From assembly GCF_032452875.1 (NCBI RefSeq), contig NW_026893835.1, positions 186,001-250,000 of the forward strand: a DNA stretch of 64,000 nt, given 5' to 3'. The DNA comes from Bos javanicus (Eukaryota > Chordata > Mammalia > Artiodactyla > Bovidae). The notes beneath the pieces were generated by a model, which worked only from the letters and a program-made list of their open reading frames with translations, made no database searches and was not told the DNA's origin. A program made the translations under genes and the position numbers. Positions 54,089-64,000 of this stretch are shown one piece after another (positions within the stretch are counted from its first letter, which is position 1; each line of letters starts with the position of its first letter).

Positions 54089-55161
54089 ATGATCAGTGTA
54101 TGATAGCAAACATGATCAGCGCATGAACAGTCACATGATCAGCACCATTAAGTCACGTGATCACTACATGATAGTCATGTGATCAGTCGATGCTGAGTCA
54201 CGGTATCAGTGCATTATCAGCCACGTGATCAGTGCATGATCTGTCACATGATCAGTGTATGATCATCCACATGATCAGTGCATGGGCACTCATGTGATCA
54301 GTGCATGATATAGGCGTGATCAGTGCATGATCAGTCTCGTGATCAGTGCATGATAGCCACGTGATCAGTGCATGATCAGTCACCTGATGGGTGTATGATT
54401 ATTCACGTGACCTGTACATGGTAGCTACATGATCATTTCATGATCAGCCACGTGAGCATTGAATGATAGCCACGTGATCAGTGCATGATCAGCCACGTGA
54501 GTAGTGAAAGATAGCCACGTGATCACTGCATGATCAGCCACGTGGGCAGTGCATGATATCCACGTGATCAGTGCAGGATAGCCACATGATCAGTGCACGA
54601 TCAGTCACGTGATACATGTGTGATCAGCCACGTGATCAGTGCATGCTATCCACGTGATCAGTGCAGGATAGCCACGTGATCCCTTAATGGTTAGTCACGT
54701 GATCAGTGCATGATCAGTCACGAGACCAGTACATGGTTGCTACGTGATCGTTGCATGATCAGCCACGTGAGCAGAGCATGATAGCCACGTGATCAGTGCA
54801 TTATCAGTCACGTGAACAGTGCATGATCATTGACGTGATCTGTGCATGATCAGTCACGTGACCAGTATATGATAGCTTCGTGATCATTCCATGACGAACC
54901 ACGTGAGCAGTGCATGATAGCCACGTGATGTGTGCATGATGAGTTACGTGAGCAGAGTATGATCAGCCACGTGATAAGTGCATGAGTGCCACGTGATCAG
55001 TGCATGTTATGTCACGTGACAGCTGTGTGATCAGCCACGTGAACAGTGCATGTTCAGCCAAGTGATCAGTGCAAGATAGCCACGTGATCAGTGCATGATC
55101 AGTCACGTGATAGGTGTGTGATCAGCCATGTGAACAGTGCATGCTCAGTCACGTGATCAGG

Positions 55162-55399
55162 GCCTGCTGAGCTGCGTGATTACTGTCTGCTCATCTGCTT
55201 GACAATTTCCAGTTGAGCTGCACGATTCCTGCCTGTCATCTCCTTGACAATTGCCACCTGTGCTGCGTAATTCCTGCCTGCTCATCTACTTGATTATTGC
55301 CAGCTGAGCATCATGATTTCTCAGAGCTGAGTTCCATGATTATTGCCTGCTGACTGATTCCTGCCTACTCAGCTCTTTGTTCATTGCCTCCAGAGGCAC
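55162..55399. repeat. Beta block 31, class B'
   Basis: Like 47599 but with AATTTCCAGTTGAGC and GAGCATCATGATTTC. Both changes are shared with 58709 and 62249, so they arose before HOR-C was amplified. Confidence 0.9.
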
Positions 55400-56837
55400 A
55401 TGATCAGTGTATGACACCAAACATGATCAGCACATGATGAGTCACATGATCAATGCATAATAAGCCAGGTGATCAGTGCATGATGAATTACGTGAGCAGT
55501 GCATGATCAGTCACGTGACCAGTACATGGTTTCTACGTGATCATTGCATGATCAGCCACGTGAGCAGGGCATGATAGCCACGTGATCAGTGCATGACCAG
55601 TCACGTGATCAGTACATGATCAGTCACGTGAACAGTGAATGATCATTTACGTGATCTGTGCATGATCAGTCACGTGGCCAGTATATGGTAGCTACGTGAT
55701 CATTGCATGACCAGCCACGTGAGCAGTGCAAGATAGTCACGTGATGTGTGCATGATCAGTTATGTGAGCAGAGATGATCAGCCACGTGATCAGTGCATGA
55801 GTGCCACGTGATCAGTGCATGATCAGTCACATGACAGGTGTGTGATCAGCCATGTGAACAGTGCATGTTCAGCCACGTGATCAGTGCATGATAGCCACGT
55901 GATCAGTGCATGACCAGGCAGGTGATCAGTGTATGATCATCCACGTGAACAGTGCATGATAGCCACGTGATCAGTGCATGATCAGTCACCTGATGGGTGT
56001 ATGATCAGTCACGTGACTGGTACATGGTAGCTACATGATCATTGCATGATCAGCCACGTGAGTAGTGCATGATAGCCACGTGATCAGTGCATGATCAGTC
56101 ATGTGACCAATACATGGTAGCTGCGTGATCATCGCATGATCAGCCACGTGAGCAGTGCATGATAGCCACGTGATCAGTGCATGATCAGTCACGTGATCAG
56201 GGCATGATCAATTACGTTACCATTGCATGATCAGTCTCGTGACCCGTACAGGTTAGCTACGTGATCATTGCAGGATCAGCCACGTGAGCACTGCATGATA
56301 GACATGTGATCAGTGCATGGTCAACTACATGAGCAGTGTATGATCAGCCACGTGCTCAGTGCATGATACCTACGTGATTAGTTCATGATTAGTCACGTGA
56401 TCCGTGCATGACAGTCACATAATCCGTGCATGATATCCACGTGATCATTGAATTATAGCCACGTGATCAGTTCATGATTAGTCATGTGATCTGTGCATGA
56501 ACAGGCACGGGAACAGTGTATGATCCGCCACGTGATCAGTGCATGATCAGTCAAGTGATCAGTGCGTGAACAGTCACGTGATCAGTGCATGATGAGCCAC
56601 GTGATCAGTGCATGATCAATTACGGGATGAGTGCATGATCAGTCACATGATCAGTACATGGTTGCTACATGATCATTGCATGATCAGCCACGTGACAGGT
56701 GTGTGATCAGCCATGTGTACAGTGCATGTTCAGACACGTGATCAGTGCATGATAGCCACGTGATTAGTGCATGATCAATTACGTGATCAGTGTATGATCA
56801 GCCACGTGAACAGTGCATGCTCAGTCACGTGATCAGG

Positions 56838-57034
56838 TCCTGCTGAGCTGCGTGATTACTGTCTGCTCATCTGCTTGACAATTGCCAGCTGTGCTGCGTA
56901 ATTCCTGCCTGCTCAGCTGCTTGATTATTGCCAGCTGAGCAGCATGATTCCTCACAGCTGAGTTCCATGATTATTGCCTGCTGACTGTTTGATTCGTGCC
57001 TACTCAGCTCTTTTTTTATTGCCTCCAGAGGCAC
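56838..57034. repeat. Beta block 32, short class
   Basis: TCCTGCTG entry. It has a seven-T run (CTCTTTTTTTATT) from a G-to-T change. The exit reads TATGATATCAAACATG, shared with 60385. Confidence 0.92.
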
Positions 57035-57584
57035 ATGATCAGTGTATGATATCAAACATGATCAGCGCAGGGTCAGTCCCATGATCAGCGCCATTAAGTC
57101 ACGTGATCACTACATGATAGTCATGTGATCAGTCCATGCTCAGTCACGGTATCAGTGCATGACCAGCCACGTGATCAGTGCATGATAGCCACGTGATCAT
57201 TGCATGATAGACACGTGACCAGTGCATGATCAGCCAGGTGATCAGTGCATGATAGCTACGTGATCAGTTGATGATTAGTCACGTGATCTGTGCATGACCA
57301 GGCAGGTGATCAATGTATGATCATCCACGTGAACAGTGCATGATCAGCCACGTCATCAGTGCAGGATAGCCACGTGATCAGTGCATATAATTACATGATC
57401 ATGCATGCGCAATCAGATGATCAGTGCATGAGAGCCACGTGGTCAGTGCATGATCAGTTACGTGAGCAGTGTATGATCAGCCACGTGATCAGTGCATGAT
57501 ATCCAAGTGATCAGTGCATGATCAATCACGTGATCAGTGTATGATCAGCCACGTGAATAGTGCATGCTCAGTCACGTGATCAGG

Positions 57585-57826
57585 GTCTGCTGAGCTGCGT
57601 GATTACTGTCTGCTCATCTGCTTGACAATTGCCAGCTGAGCTGCACGGTTCCTGCCTGTCATCTGCTTGACAATTGCCAGCTGTGCTGCGTAATTCCTGC
57701 CTGCTCAGCTGCTTGATTATTGCCAGCTGAGCAGCATGATTCCCCACAGCTGAGTTCCATGATTATTGCCTGCTGACTGCTTGATTCGTGCCTACTCAGC
57801 TCTTTGTTTATTGCCTCCAGAGGCAC
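57585..57826. repeat. Beta block 33, long class
   Basis: GTCTGCTG entry and GCTGCACGGTTCC, shared with 61133. Confidence 0.92.
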
Positions 57827-58708
57827 ATGATCAGTGTATGGTAGCAAACATGATCAGCGCATGATCAGTCACATGATCAGAGCCATTAAGTCACGTGATC
57901 ACTACATAATAGTCATGTGATCAGTCCATGCTCAGTCACGGTATCAGTGCATGATCAGCCACGTGATCAGTGCATGATAGCCACGTGATCATTGCATGAG
58001 AGCCACGTGATCAGTGCATGATCAGTCACGTGATACGTGTGTGATCAGCCACTTGACCAGTGCATGATATCAGTGCATGATAGCCACGTGATCAGTGCAT
58101 GATAGCCACATGATCAGTGCATGATCAGTCACGTGATACATGTGTGATCAGCCACGGGATCAGTGCATGATATCCACGTGATCAGTGCAGGATAGCCACG
58201 TGATCCCTTAATGGTTAGTCACGTGATCAGTGCATGATCAGTCACGAGACCAGTACATGGTTGCTACGTGATCGTTGCATGATCAGCCACGTGAGCAGAG
58301 CATGATAGCCACGTGATCAGTGCATTATCAGTCACGTGAACAGTGCATGATCATTGACGTGATCTGTGCATGATCAGTCACGTGACCAGTATATGATAGC
58401 TTCGTGATCATTCCATGACGAACCACGTGAGCAGTGCATGATAGCCACGTGATGTGTGCATGATGAGTTACGTGAGCAGAGTATGATCAGCCACGTGATA
58501 AGTGCATGAGTGCCACGTGATCAGTGCATGTTATGTCACGTGACAGCTGTGTGATCAGCCACGTGAACAGTGCATGTTCAGCCAAGTGATCAGTGCAAGA
58601 TAGCCACGTGATCAGTGCATGATCAGTTACGTGATCAGTGCATGATCAGTCACGTGATAGGTGTGTGATCAGCCATGTGAACAGTGCATGCTCAGTCACG
58701 TGATCAGG

Positions 58709-58946
58709 GCCTGCTGAGCTGCGTGATTACTGTCTGCTCATCTGCTTGACAATTTCCAGTTGAGCTGCACGATTCCTGCCTGTCATCTCCTTGACAATTG
58801 CCACCTGTGCTGCGTAATTCCTGCCTGCTCATCTACTTGATTATTGCCAGCTGAGCATCATGATTTCTCAGAGCTGAGTTCCATGATTATTGCCTGCTGA
58901 CTGATTCCTGCCTACTCAGCTCTTTGTTCATTGCCTCCAGAGGCAC
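58709..58946. repeat. Beta block 34, class B'
   Basis: Counterpart of 55162, offset 3547, with no internal difference seen by eye. Confidence 0.9.
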
Positions 58947-60384
58947 ATGATCAGTGTATGACACCAAACATGATCAGCACATGATGAGTCACATGATCAA
59001 TGCATAATAAGCCAGGTGATCAGTGCATGATGAATTACGTGAGCAGTGCATGATCAGTCACGTGACCAGTACATGGTTTCTACGTGATCATTGCATGATC
59101 AGCCACGTGAGCAGGGCATGATAGCCACGTGATCAGTGCATGACCAGTCACGTGATCAGTACATGATCAGTCACGTGAACAGTGAATGATCATTTACGTG
59201 ATCTGTGCATGATCAGTCACGTGGCCAGTATATGGTAGCTACGTGATCATTGCATGACCAGCCACGTGAGCAGTGCAAGATAGTCACGTGATGTGTGCAT
59301 GATCAGTTATGTGAGCAGAGATGATCAGCCACGTGATCAGTGCATGAGTGCCACGTGATCAGTGCATGATCAGTCACATGACAGGTGTGTGATCAGCCAT
59401 GTGAACAGTGCATGTTCAGCCACGTGATCAGTGCATGATAGCCACGTGATCAGTGCATGACCAGGCAGGTGATCAGTGTATGATCATCCACGTGAACAGT
59501 GCATGATAGCCACGTGATCAGTGCATGATCAGTCACCTGATGGGTGTATGATCAGTCACGTGACTGGTACATGGTAGCTACATGATCATTGCATGATCAG
59601 CCACGTGAGTAGTGCATGATAGCCACGTGATCAGTGCATGATCAGTCATGTGACCAGTACATGGTAGCTGCGTGATCATTGCATGATCAGCCACGTGAGC
59701 AGTGCATGATAGCCACGTGATCAGTGCATGATCAGTCACGTGATCAGGGCATGATCAATTACGTTACCATTGCATGATCAGTCTCGTGACCCGTACAGGT
59801 TAGCTACGTGATCATTGCAGGATCAGCCACGTGAGCACTGCATGATAGACATGTGATCAGTGCATGGTCAACTACATGAGCAGTGTATGATCAGCCACGT
59901 GCTCAGTGCATGATACCTACGTGATTAGTTCATGATTAGTCACGTGATCCGTGCATGACAGTCACATAATCCGTGCATGATATCCACGTGATCATTGAAT
60001 TATAGCCACGTGATCAGTTCATGATTAGTCATGTGATCTGTGCATGAACAGGCACGGGAACAGTGTATGATCCGCCACGTGATCAGTGCATGATCAGTCA
60101 AGTGATCAGTGCGTGAACAGTCACGTGATCAGTGCATGATGAGCCACGTGATCAGTGCATGATCAATTACGTGATGAGTGCATGATCAGTCACGTGATCA
60201 GTACATGGTTGCTACATGATCATTGCATGATCAGCCACGTGACAGGTGTGTGATCAGCCATGTGTACAGTGCATGTTCAGCCACGTGATCAGTGCATGAT
60301 AGCCACGTGATTAGTGCATGATCAATTACGTGATCAGTGTATGATCAGCCACGTGAACAGTGCATGCTCAGTCACGTGATCAGG

Positions 60385-60580
60385 TCCTGCTGAGCTGCGT
60401 GATTACTGTCTGCTCATCTGCTTGACAATTGCCAGCTGTGCTGCGTAATTCCTGCCTGCTCAGCTGCTTGATTATTGCCAGCTGAGCAGCATGATTCCTC
60501 ACAGCTGAGTTCCATGATTATTGCCTGCTGACTGTTTGATTCGTGCCTACTCAGCTCTTTTTTTTTGCCTCCAGAGGCAC
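60385..60580. repeat. Beta block 35, short class
   Basis: Counterpart of 56838. The T run has grown to nine (CTCTTTTTTTTTGCC) with loss of the A and one base, so the minus-strand AATAAA present in other blocks is gone and the antisense frame is broken. Confidence 0.9.
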
Positions 60581-61132
60581 ATGATCAGTGTATGATATCA
60601 AACATGATCAGCGCAGGATCAGTCCCATGATCAGCGCCATTAAGTAACGTGATCACTACATGATAGTCATGTGATCAGTCCATGCTCAGTCACGGTATCA
60701 GTGCATGACCAGCCACGTGATCAGTGCATGATAGCCACGTGATCATTGCATGATAGACACGTGACCAGTGCATGATCAGCCAGGTGATCAGTGCATGATA
60801 GCTACGTGATCAGTTGATGATTAGTCACGTGATCTGTGCATGACCAGGCACGTGATCAGTGTATGATCATCCACGTGATCAGTGCATGATCAGCCACGTC
60901 ATCAGTGCAGGATAGCCACGTGATCAGTGCATATAATTACATGATCAGTGCATGCGCAATCAGATGATCAGTGCATGATGAGCCACGTGATCAGTGCATG
61001 ATCAGTTACGTGAGCAGTGTATGATCAGCCACGTGATCAGTGCATGATATCCAAGTGATCAGTGCATGATCAATCACGTGATCAGTGTATGATCAGCCAC
61101 GTGAATAGTGCATGCTCAGTCACGTGATCAGG

Positions 61133-61374
61133 GTCTGCTGAGCTGCGTGATTACTGTCTGCTCATCTGCTTGACAATTGCCAGCTGAGCTGCACGGTTCC
61201 TGCCTGTCATCTGCTTGACAATTGCCAGCTGTGCTGCGTAATTCCTGCCTGCTCAGCTGCTTGATTATTGCCAGCTGAGCAGCATGATTCCCCACAGCTG
61301 AGTTCCATGATTATTGCCTGCTGACTGCTTGATTCGTGCCTACTCAGCTCTTTGTTTATTGCCTCCAGAGGCAC
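61133..61374. repeat. Beta block 36, long class
   Basis: Counterpart of 57585, offset 3548, with the same GTCTGCTG entry and GCACGGTTCC. Confidence 0.92.
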
Positions 61375-62248
61375 ATGATCAGTGTATGGTAGCAAACATG
61401 ATCAGCGCATGATCAGTCACATGATCAGAGCCATTAAGTCACGTGATCACTGTCATGTGATCAGTCCATGCTCAGTCACGGTATCAGTGCATGATCAGCC
61501 ACGTGATCAGTGCATGATAGCCACGTGATCATTGCATGAGAGCCACGTGATCAGTGCATGATCAGTCACGTGATACGTGTGTGATCAGCCACGTGACCAG
61601 TGCATGATATCAGTGCATGATAGCCACGTGATCAGTGCATGATAGCCACATGATCAGTGCATGATCAGTCACGTGATACATGTGTGATCAGCCACGGGAT
61701 CAGTGCATGATATCCACGTGATCAGTGCAGGATAGCCACGTGATCCCTTCATGGTTAGTCACGTGATCAGTGCATGATCAGTCACGAGACCAGTACATGG
61801 TTGCTACGTGATCGTTGCATGATCAGCCACGTGAGCAGAGCATGATAGCCACGTGATCAGTGCATTATCAGTCACGTGAACAGTGCATGATCATTGACGT
61901 GATCTGTGCATGATCAGTCACGTGACCAGTATATGATAGCTTCGTGATCATTCCATGACGAACCACGTGAGCAGTGCATGATAGCCACGTGATGTGTGCA
62001 TGATGAGTTACGTGAGCAGAGTATGATCAGCCACGTGATAAGTGCATGAGTGCCACGTGATCAGTGCATGTTATGTCACGTGACAGCTGTGTGATCAGCC
62101 ACGTGAACAGTGCATGTTCAGCCAAGTGATCAGTGCAAGATAGCCACGTGATCAGTGCATGATCAGTTACGTGATCAGTGCATGATCAGTCACGTGATAG
62201 GTGTGTGATCAGCCACGTGAACAGTGCATGCTCAGTCACGTGATCAGG

Positions 62249-62486
62249 GCCTGCTGAGCTGCGTGATTACTGTCTGCTCATCTGCTTGACAATTTCCAGT
62301 TGAGCTGCACGATTCCTGCCTGTCATCTCCTTGACAATTGCCACCTGTGCTGCGTAATTCCTGCCTGCTCATCTACTTGATTATTGCCAGCTGAGCATCA
62401 TGATTTCTCAGAGCTGAGTTCCATGATTATTGTCTGCTGACTGATTCCTGCCTACTCAGCTCTTTGTTCATTGCCTCCAGAGGCAC
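62249..62486. repeat. Beta block 37, class B'
   Basis: Counterpart of 58709, with a private ATTATTGTCTGC (others ATTATTGCCTGC). It is followed by AGCGCATGATGAG where copies 1 and 2 have AGCACATGATGAG. Confidence 0.9.
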
Positions 62487-63924
62487 ATGATCAGTGTATG
62501 ACACCAAACATGATCAGCGCATGATGAGTCACATGATCAATGCATAATAAGCCAGGTGATCAGTGCATGATGAATTACGTGAGCAGTGCATGATCAGTCA
62601 CGTGACCAGTACATGGTTTCTACGTGATCATTGCATGATCAGCCACGTGAGCAGGGCATGATAGCCACGGGGTCAGTGCATGACCAGTCACGTGATCAGT
62701 ACATGATCAGTAACGTGAACAGTGAATGATCATTTACGTGATCTGTGCATGATCAGTCACGTGGCCAGTATATGGTAGCTACGTGATCATTGCATGACCA
62801 GCCACGTGAGCAGTGCAAGATAGTCACGTGATGTGTGCATGATCAGTTATGTGAGCAGAGATGATCAGCCACGTGATCAGTGCATGAGTGCCACGTGATC
62901 AGTGCATGATCAGTCACATGACAGGTGTGTGATCAGCCATGTGAACAGTGCATGTTCAGCCACGTGATCAGTGCATGATAGCCACGTGATCAGTGCATGA
63001 CCAGGCAGGTGATCAGTGTATGATCATCCACGTGAACAGTGCATGATAGCCACGTGATCAGTGCATGATCAGTCACCTGATGGGTGTATGATCAGTCACG
63101 TGACTGGTACATGGTAGCTACATGATCAGTGCATGATCAGCCACGTGAGTAGTGCATGATAGTCACGTGATCAGTGCATGATCAGTCATGTGACCAGTAC
63201 ATGGTAGCTGCGTGATCATTGCATGATCAGCCACGTGAGCAGTGCATGATAGCCACGTGATCAGTGCATGATCAGTCACGTGATCAGGGCATGATCAATT
63301 ACGTTACCATTGCATGATCAGTCTCGTGACCCGTACAGGTTAGCTACGTGATCATTGCAGGATCAGCCACGTGAGCACTGCATGATAGACATGTGATCAG
63401 TGCATGGTCAGCTACATGAGCAGTGTATGATCAGCCACGTGCTCAGTGCATGATACCTACGTGATTAGTTCATGATTAGTCACGTGATCCGTGCATGACA
63501 GTCACATAATCCGTGCATGATATCCACGTGATCATTGAATTATAGCCACGTGATCAGTTCATGATTAGTCATGTGATCTGTGCATGAACAGGCACGGGAA
63601 CAGTGTATGATCCGCCACGTGATCAGTGCATGATCAGTCAAGTGATCAGTGCGTGAACAGTCACGTGATCAGTGCATGATGAGCCACGTGATCAGTGCAT
63701 GATCAATTACGGGATGAGTGCATGATCAGTCACATGATCAGTACATGGTTGCTACATGATCATTGCATGATCAGCCACGTGACAGGTGTGTGATCAGCCA
63801 TGTGTACAGTGCATGTTCAGCCACGTGATCAGTGCATGATAGCCACGTGATTAGTGCATGATCAATTACGTGATCAGTGTATGATCAGCCACGTGAACAG
63901 TGCATGCTCAGTCACGTGATCAGG

Positions 63925-64000
63925 TCCTGCTGAGCTGCGTGATTACTGTCTGCTCATCTGCTTGACAATTGCCAGCTGTGCTGCGTAATTCCTGCCTGCT
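63925..64000. repeat. Beta block 38, short class, cut by the window end
   Basis: The first three to four beta units of a short-class block with the TCCTGCTG entry. GACAATTGCCAGCTGTGC shows that the 45 bp dimer is absent. The rest lies outside the window. Confidence 0.88.

Larger units (their letters stand above)
50620..54550. repeat. Mosaic insert of segment D type inside the HOR-C region
   Basis: 50700-51400 resembles about 28600-29280. 51450-54480 resembles 20540-23450, with beta blocks 52633 and 53847 matching 21601 and 22813 at offsets of about 31032-31034. It separates the older HOR-C relative from the tandem HOR-C copies. It includes extra monomers near 51700-51760 that are absent from 20.7 kb. 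Confidence 0.8.
54550..58073. repeat. HOR-C copy 1 (about 3.52 kb)
   Basis: Matches 58074 onward (CCCTTAATGG at 54681 and 58205, offset 3524; offset 3547 after copy 2 gains one 23 bp monomer near 58625). It contains beta blocks 55162, 56838 and 57585. The left edge is soft, within about 50 bp. Confidence 0.85.
58074..61613. repeat. HOR-C copy 2 (3.54 kb)
   Basis: Contains beta blocks 58709, 60385 and 61133. Differences from copy 1 are one extra 23 bp monomer near 58625, a cluster of changes toward the consensus monomer at 60170-60980, and an 8 bp deletion in GATCACTGTCATG near 61447, where others read GATCACTACATAATAGTC. Confidence 0.86.
1..64000. repeat. Satellite array of a 22-23 bp CACGTG-containing monomer (alpha), with embedded beta blocks
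   Basis: The entire window is tandem 22-23 bp units in one orientation. The 23 bp form reads TGATCA, GTGCA, TGATCA, GCCACG. The 22 bp form loses one C, turning TGATCAG into TGATAG. The two lengths often alternate, giving a 45 bp pseudo-dimer. In bases 1-600 I counted 18 perfect CACGTG sites, for example at 549, 572 and 594, spaced 23 and 22 bp. Common variant monomers include forms with GACCAGTACATGGTAGCT, ATCATTGC, GATACGTGTGTG and GAGCAGTGC. Base composition of the consensus is about half G+C. No inversion, transposon or unique DNA was seen. I do not recognise this satellite as a named family. Function is unknown; a structural or protein-binding role is inference. Confidence 0.97.
61614..64000. 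repeat. HOR-C copy 3, truncated by the window edge
   Basis: Matches copy 2 at offset 3540 (CCCTTCATGG at 61745; the other copies have CCCTTAATGG). It contains beta block 62249 and the first 76 bp of 63925. It keeps GGGATGAGTG and TCACATGATC near 63710-63735, the same as copy 1 and unlike copy 2. The array clearly continues to the right. Confidence 0.86.

Noticed and set aside
1..64000. CRISPR array
   Set aside because: Repeats of 22-23 bp abut with no unique spacers between them and no cas genes; this is a satellite.
1..64000. tRNA, rRNA, snRNA or telomeric repeat sequence
   Set aside because: No cloverleaf-type conserved boxes, rRNA-like stretches or TTAGGG/TTTAGGG runs were seen.

Overview
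The whole 64 kb window is satellite DNA. I found no unique sequence, no protein gene, no RNA gene and no transposable element. Every stretch read resolves into head-to-tail copies of one 22-23 bp monomer, all in the same orientation. The common monomer, called alpha here, has two TGATCA palindromes separated by GTGCA, followed by GCCACG. The junction to the next monomer therefore makes a CACGTG palindrome (E-box/G-box). In the first 600 bases I counted 18 intact CACGTG sites over about 26 monomers. If that density holds, the window carries well over a thousand.

A second monomer family, called beta here, occurs as 38 discrete blocks of about 196-242 bp (the last is cut by the window edge). Beta blocks lack CACGTG and carry CAGCTG instead. 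They look like a different sequence, but they are about 8-11 tandem 22-23 bp units that align to alpha at about 16 of 23 positions. They are an old, diverged branch of the same repeat and serve as landmarks for the larger structure.

Layout. (1) 1-502: alpha flank. (2) 503-20545: three tandem, almost identical copies of a 6.69 kb higher-order repeat (HOR-A), each with three beta blocks. (3) 20.5-43.0 kb: a mosaic in which a 7.26 kb segment occurs twice in direct orientation (about 20480-27740 and 35770-43030). Between them lie shuffled partial copies of it and of HOR-A, including a 500 bp tandem duplication. (4) 43.0-46.1 kb: alpha array resembling the early part of HOR-A. (5) 46.1-50.6 kb: a diverged relative of a 3.5 kb higher-order repeat (HOR-C). 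(6) 50.6-54.55 kb: a mosaic piece of the region-3 type. (7) 54.55 kb to the end: HOR-C copies 1 and 2 plus a truncated copy 3, period about 3.54 kb.

The host is a eukaryote with a large repeat-bearing genome, probably an animal or plant chromosome assembled from long reads. The sequence does not let me name the species. Likely settings are (peri)centromeric, subtelomeric, sex-chromosome or B-chromosome heterochromatin; nothing in the window chooses between them. The short antisense open frames in the beta blocks use TTG or GTG starts, vary by amino-acid-changing substitutions and are broken in four blocks, so I do not call them genes. The most interesting possibility is that the array is a very dense platform for CACGTG-binding factors. 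Other points of interest are its multi-level amplification history and patches that look like gene conversion toward the consensus monomer.
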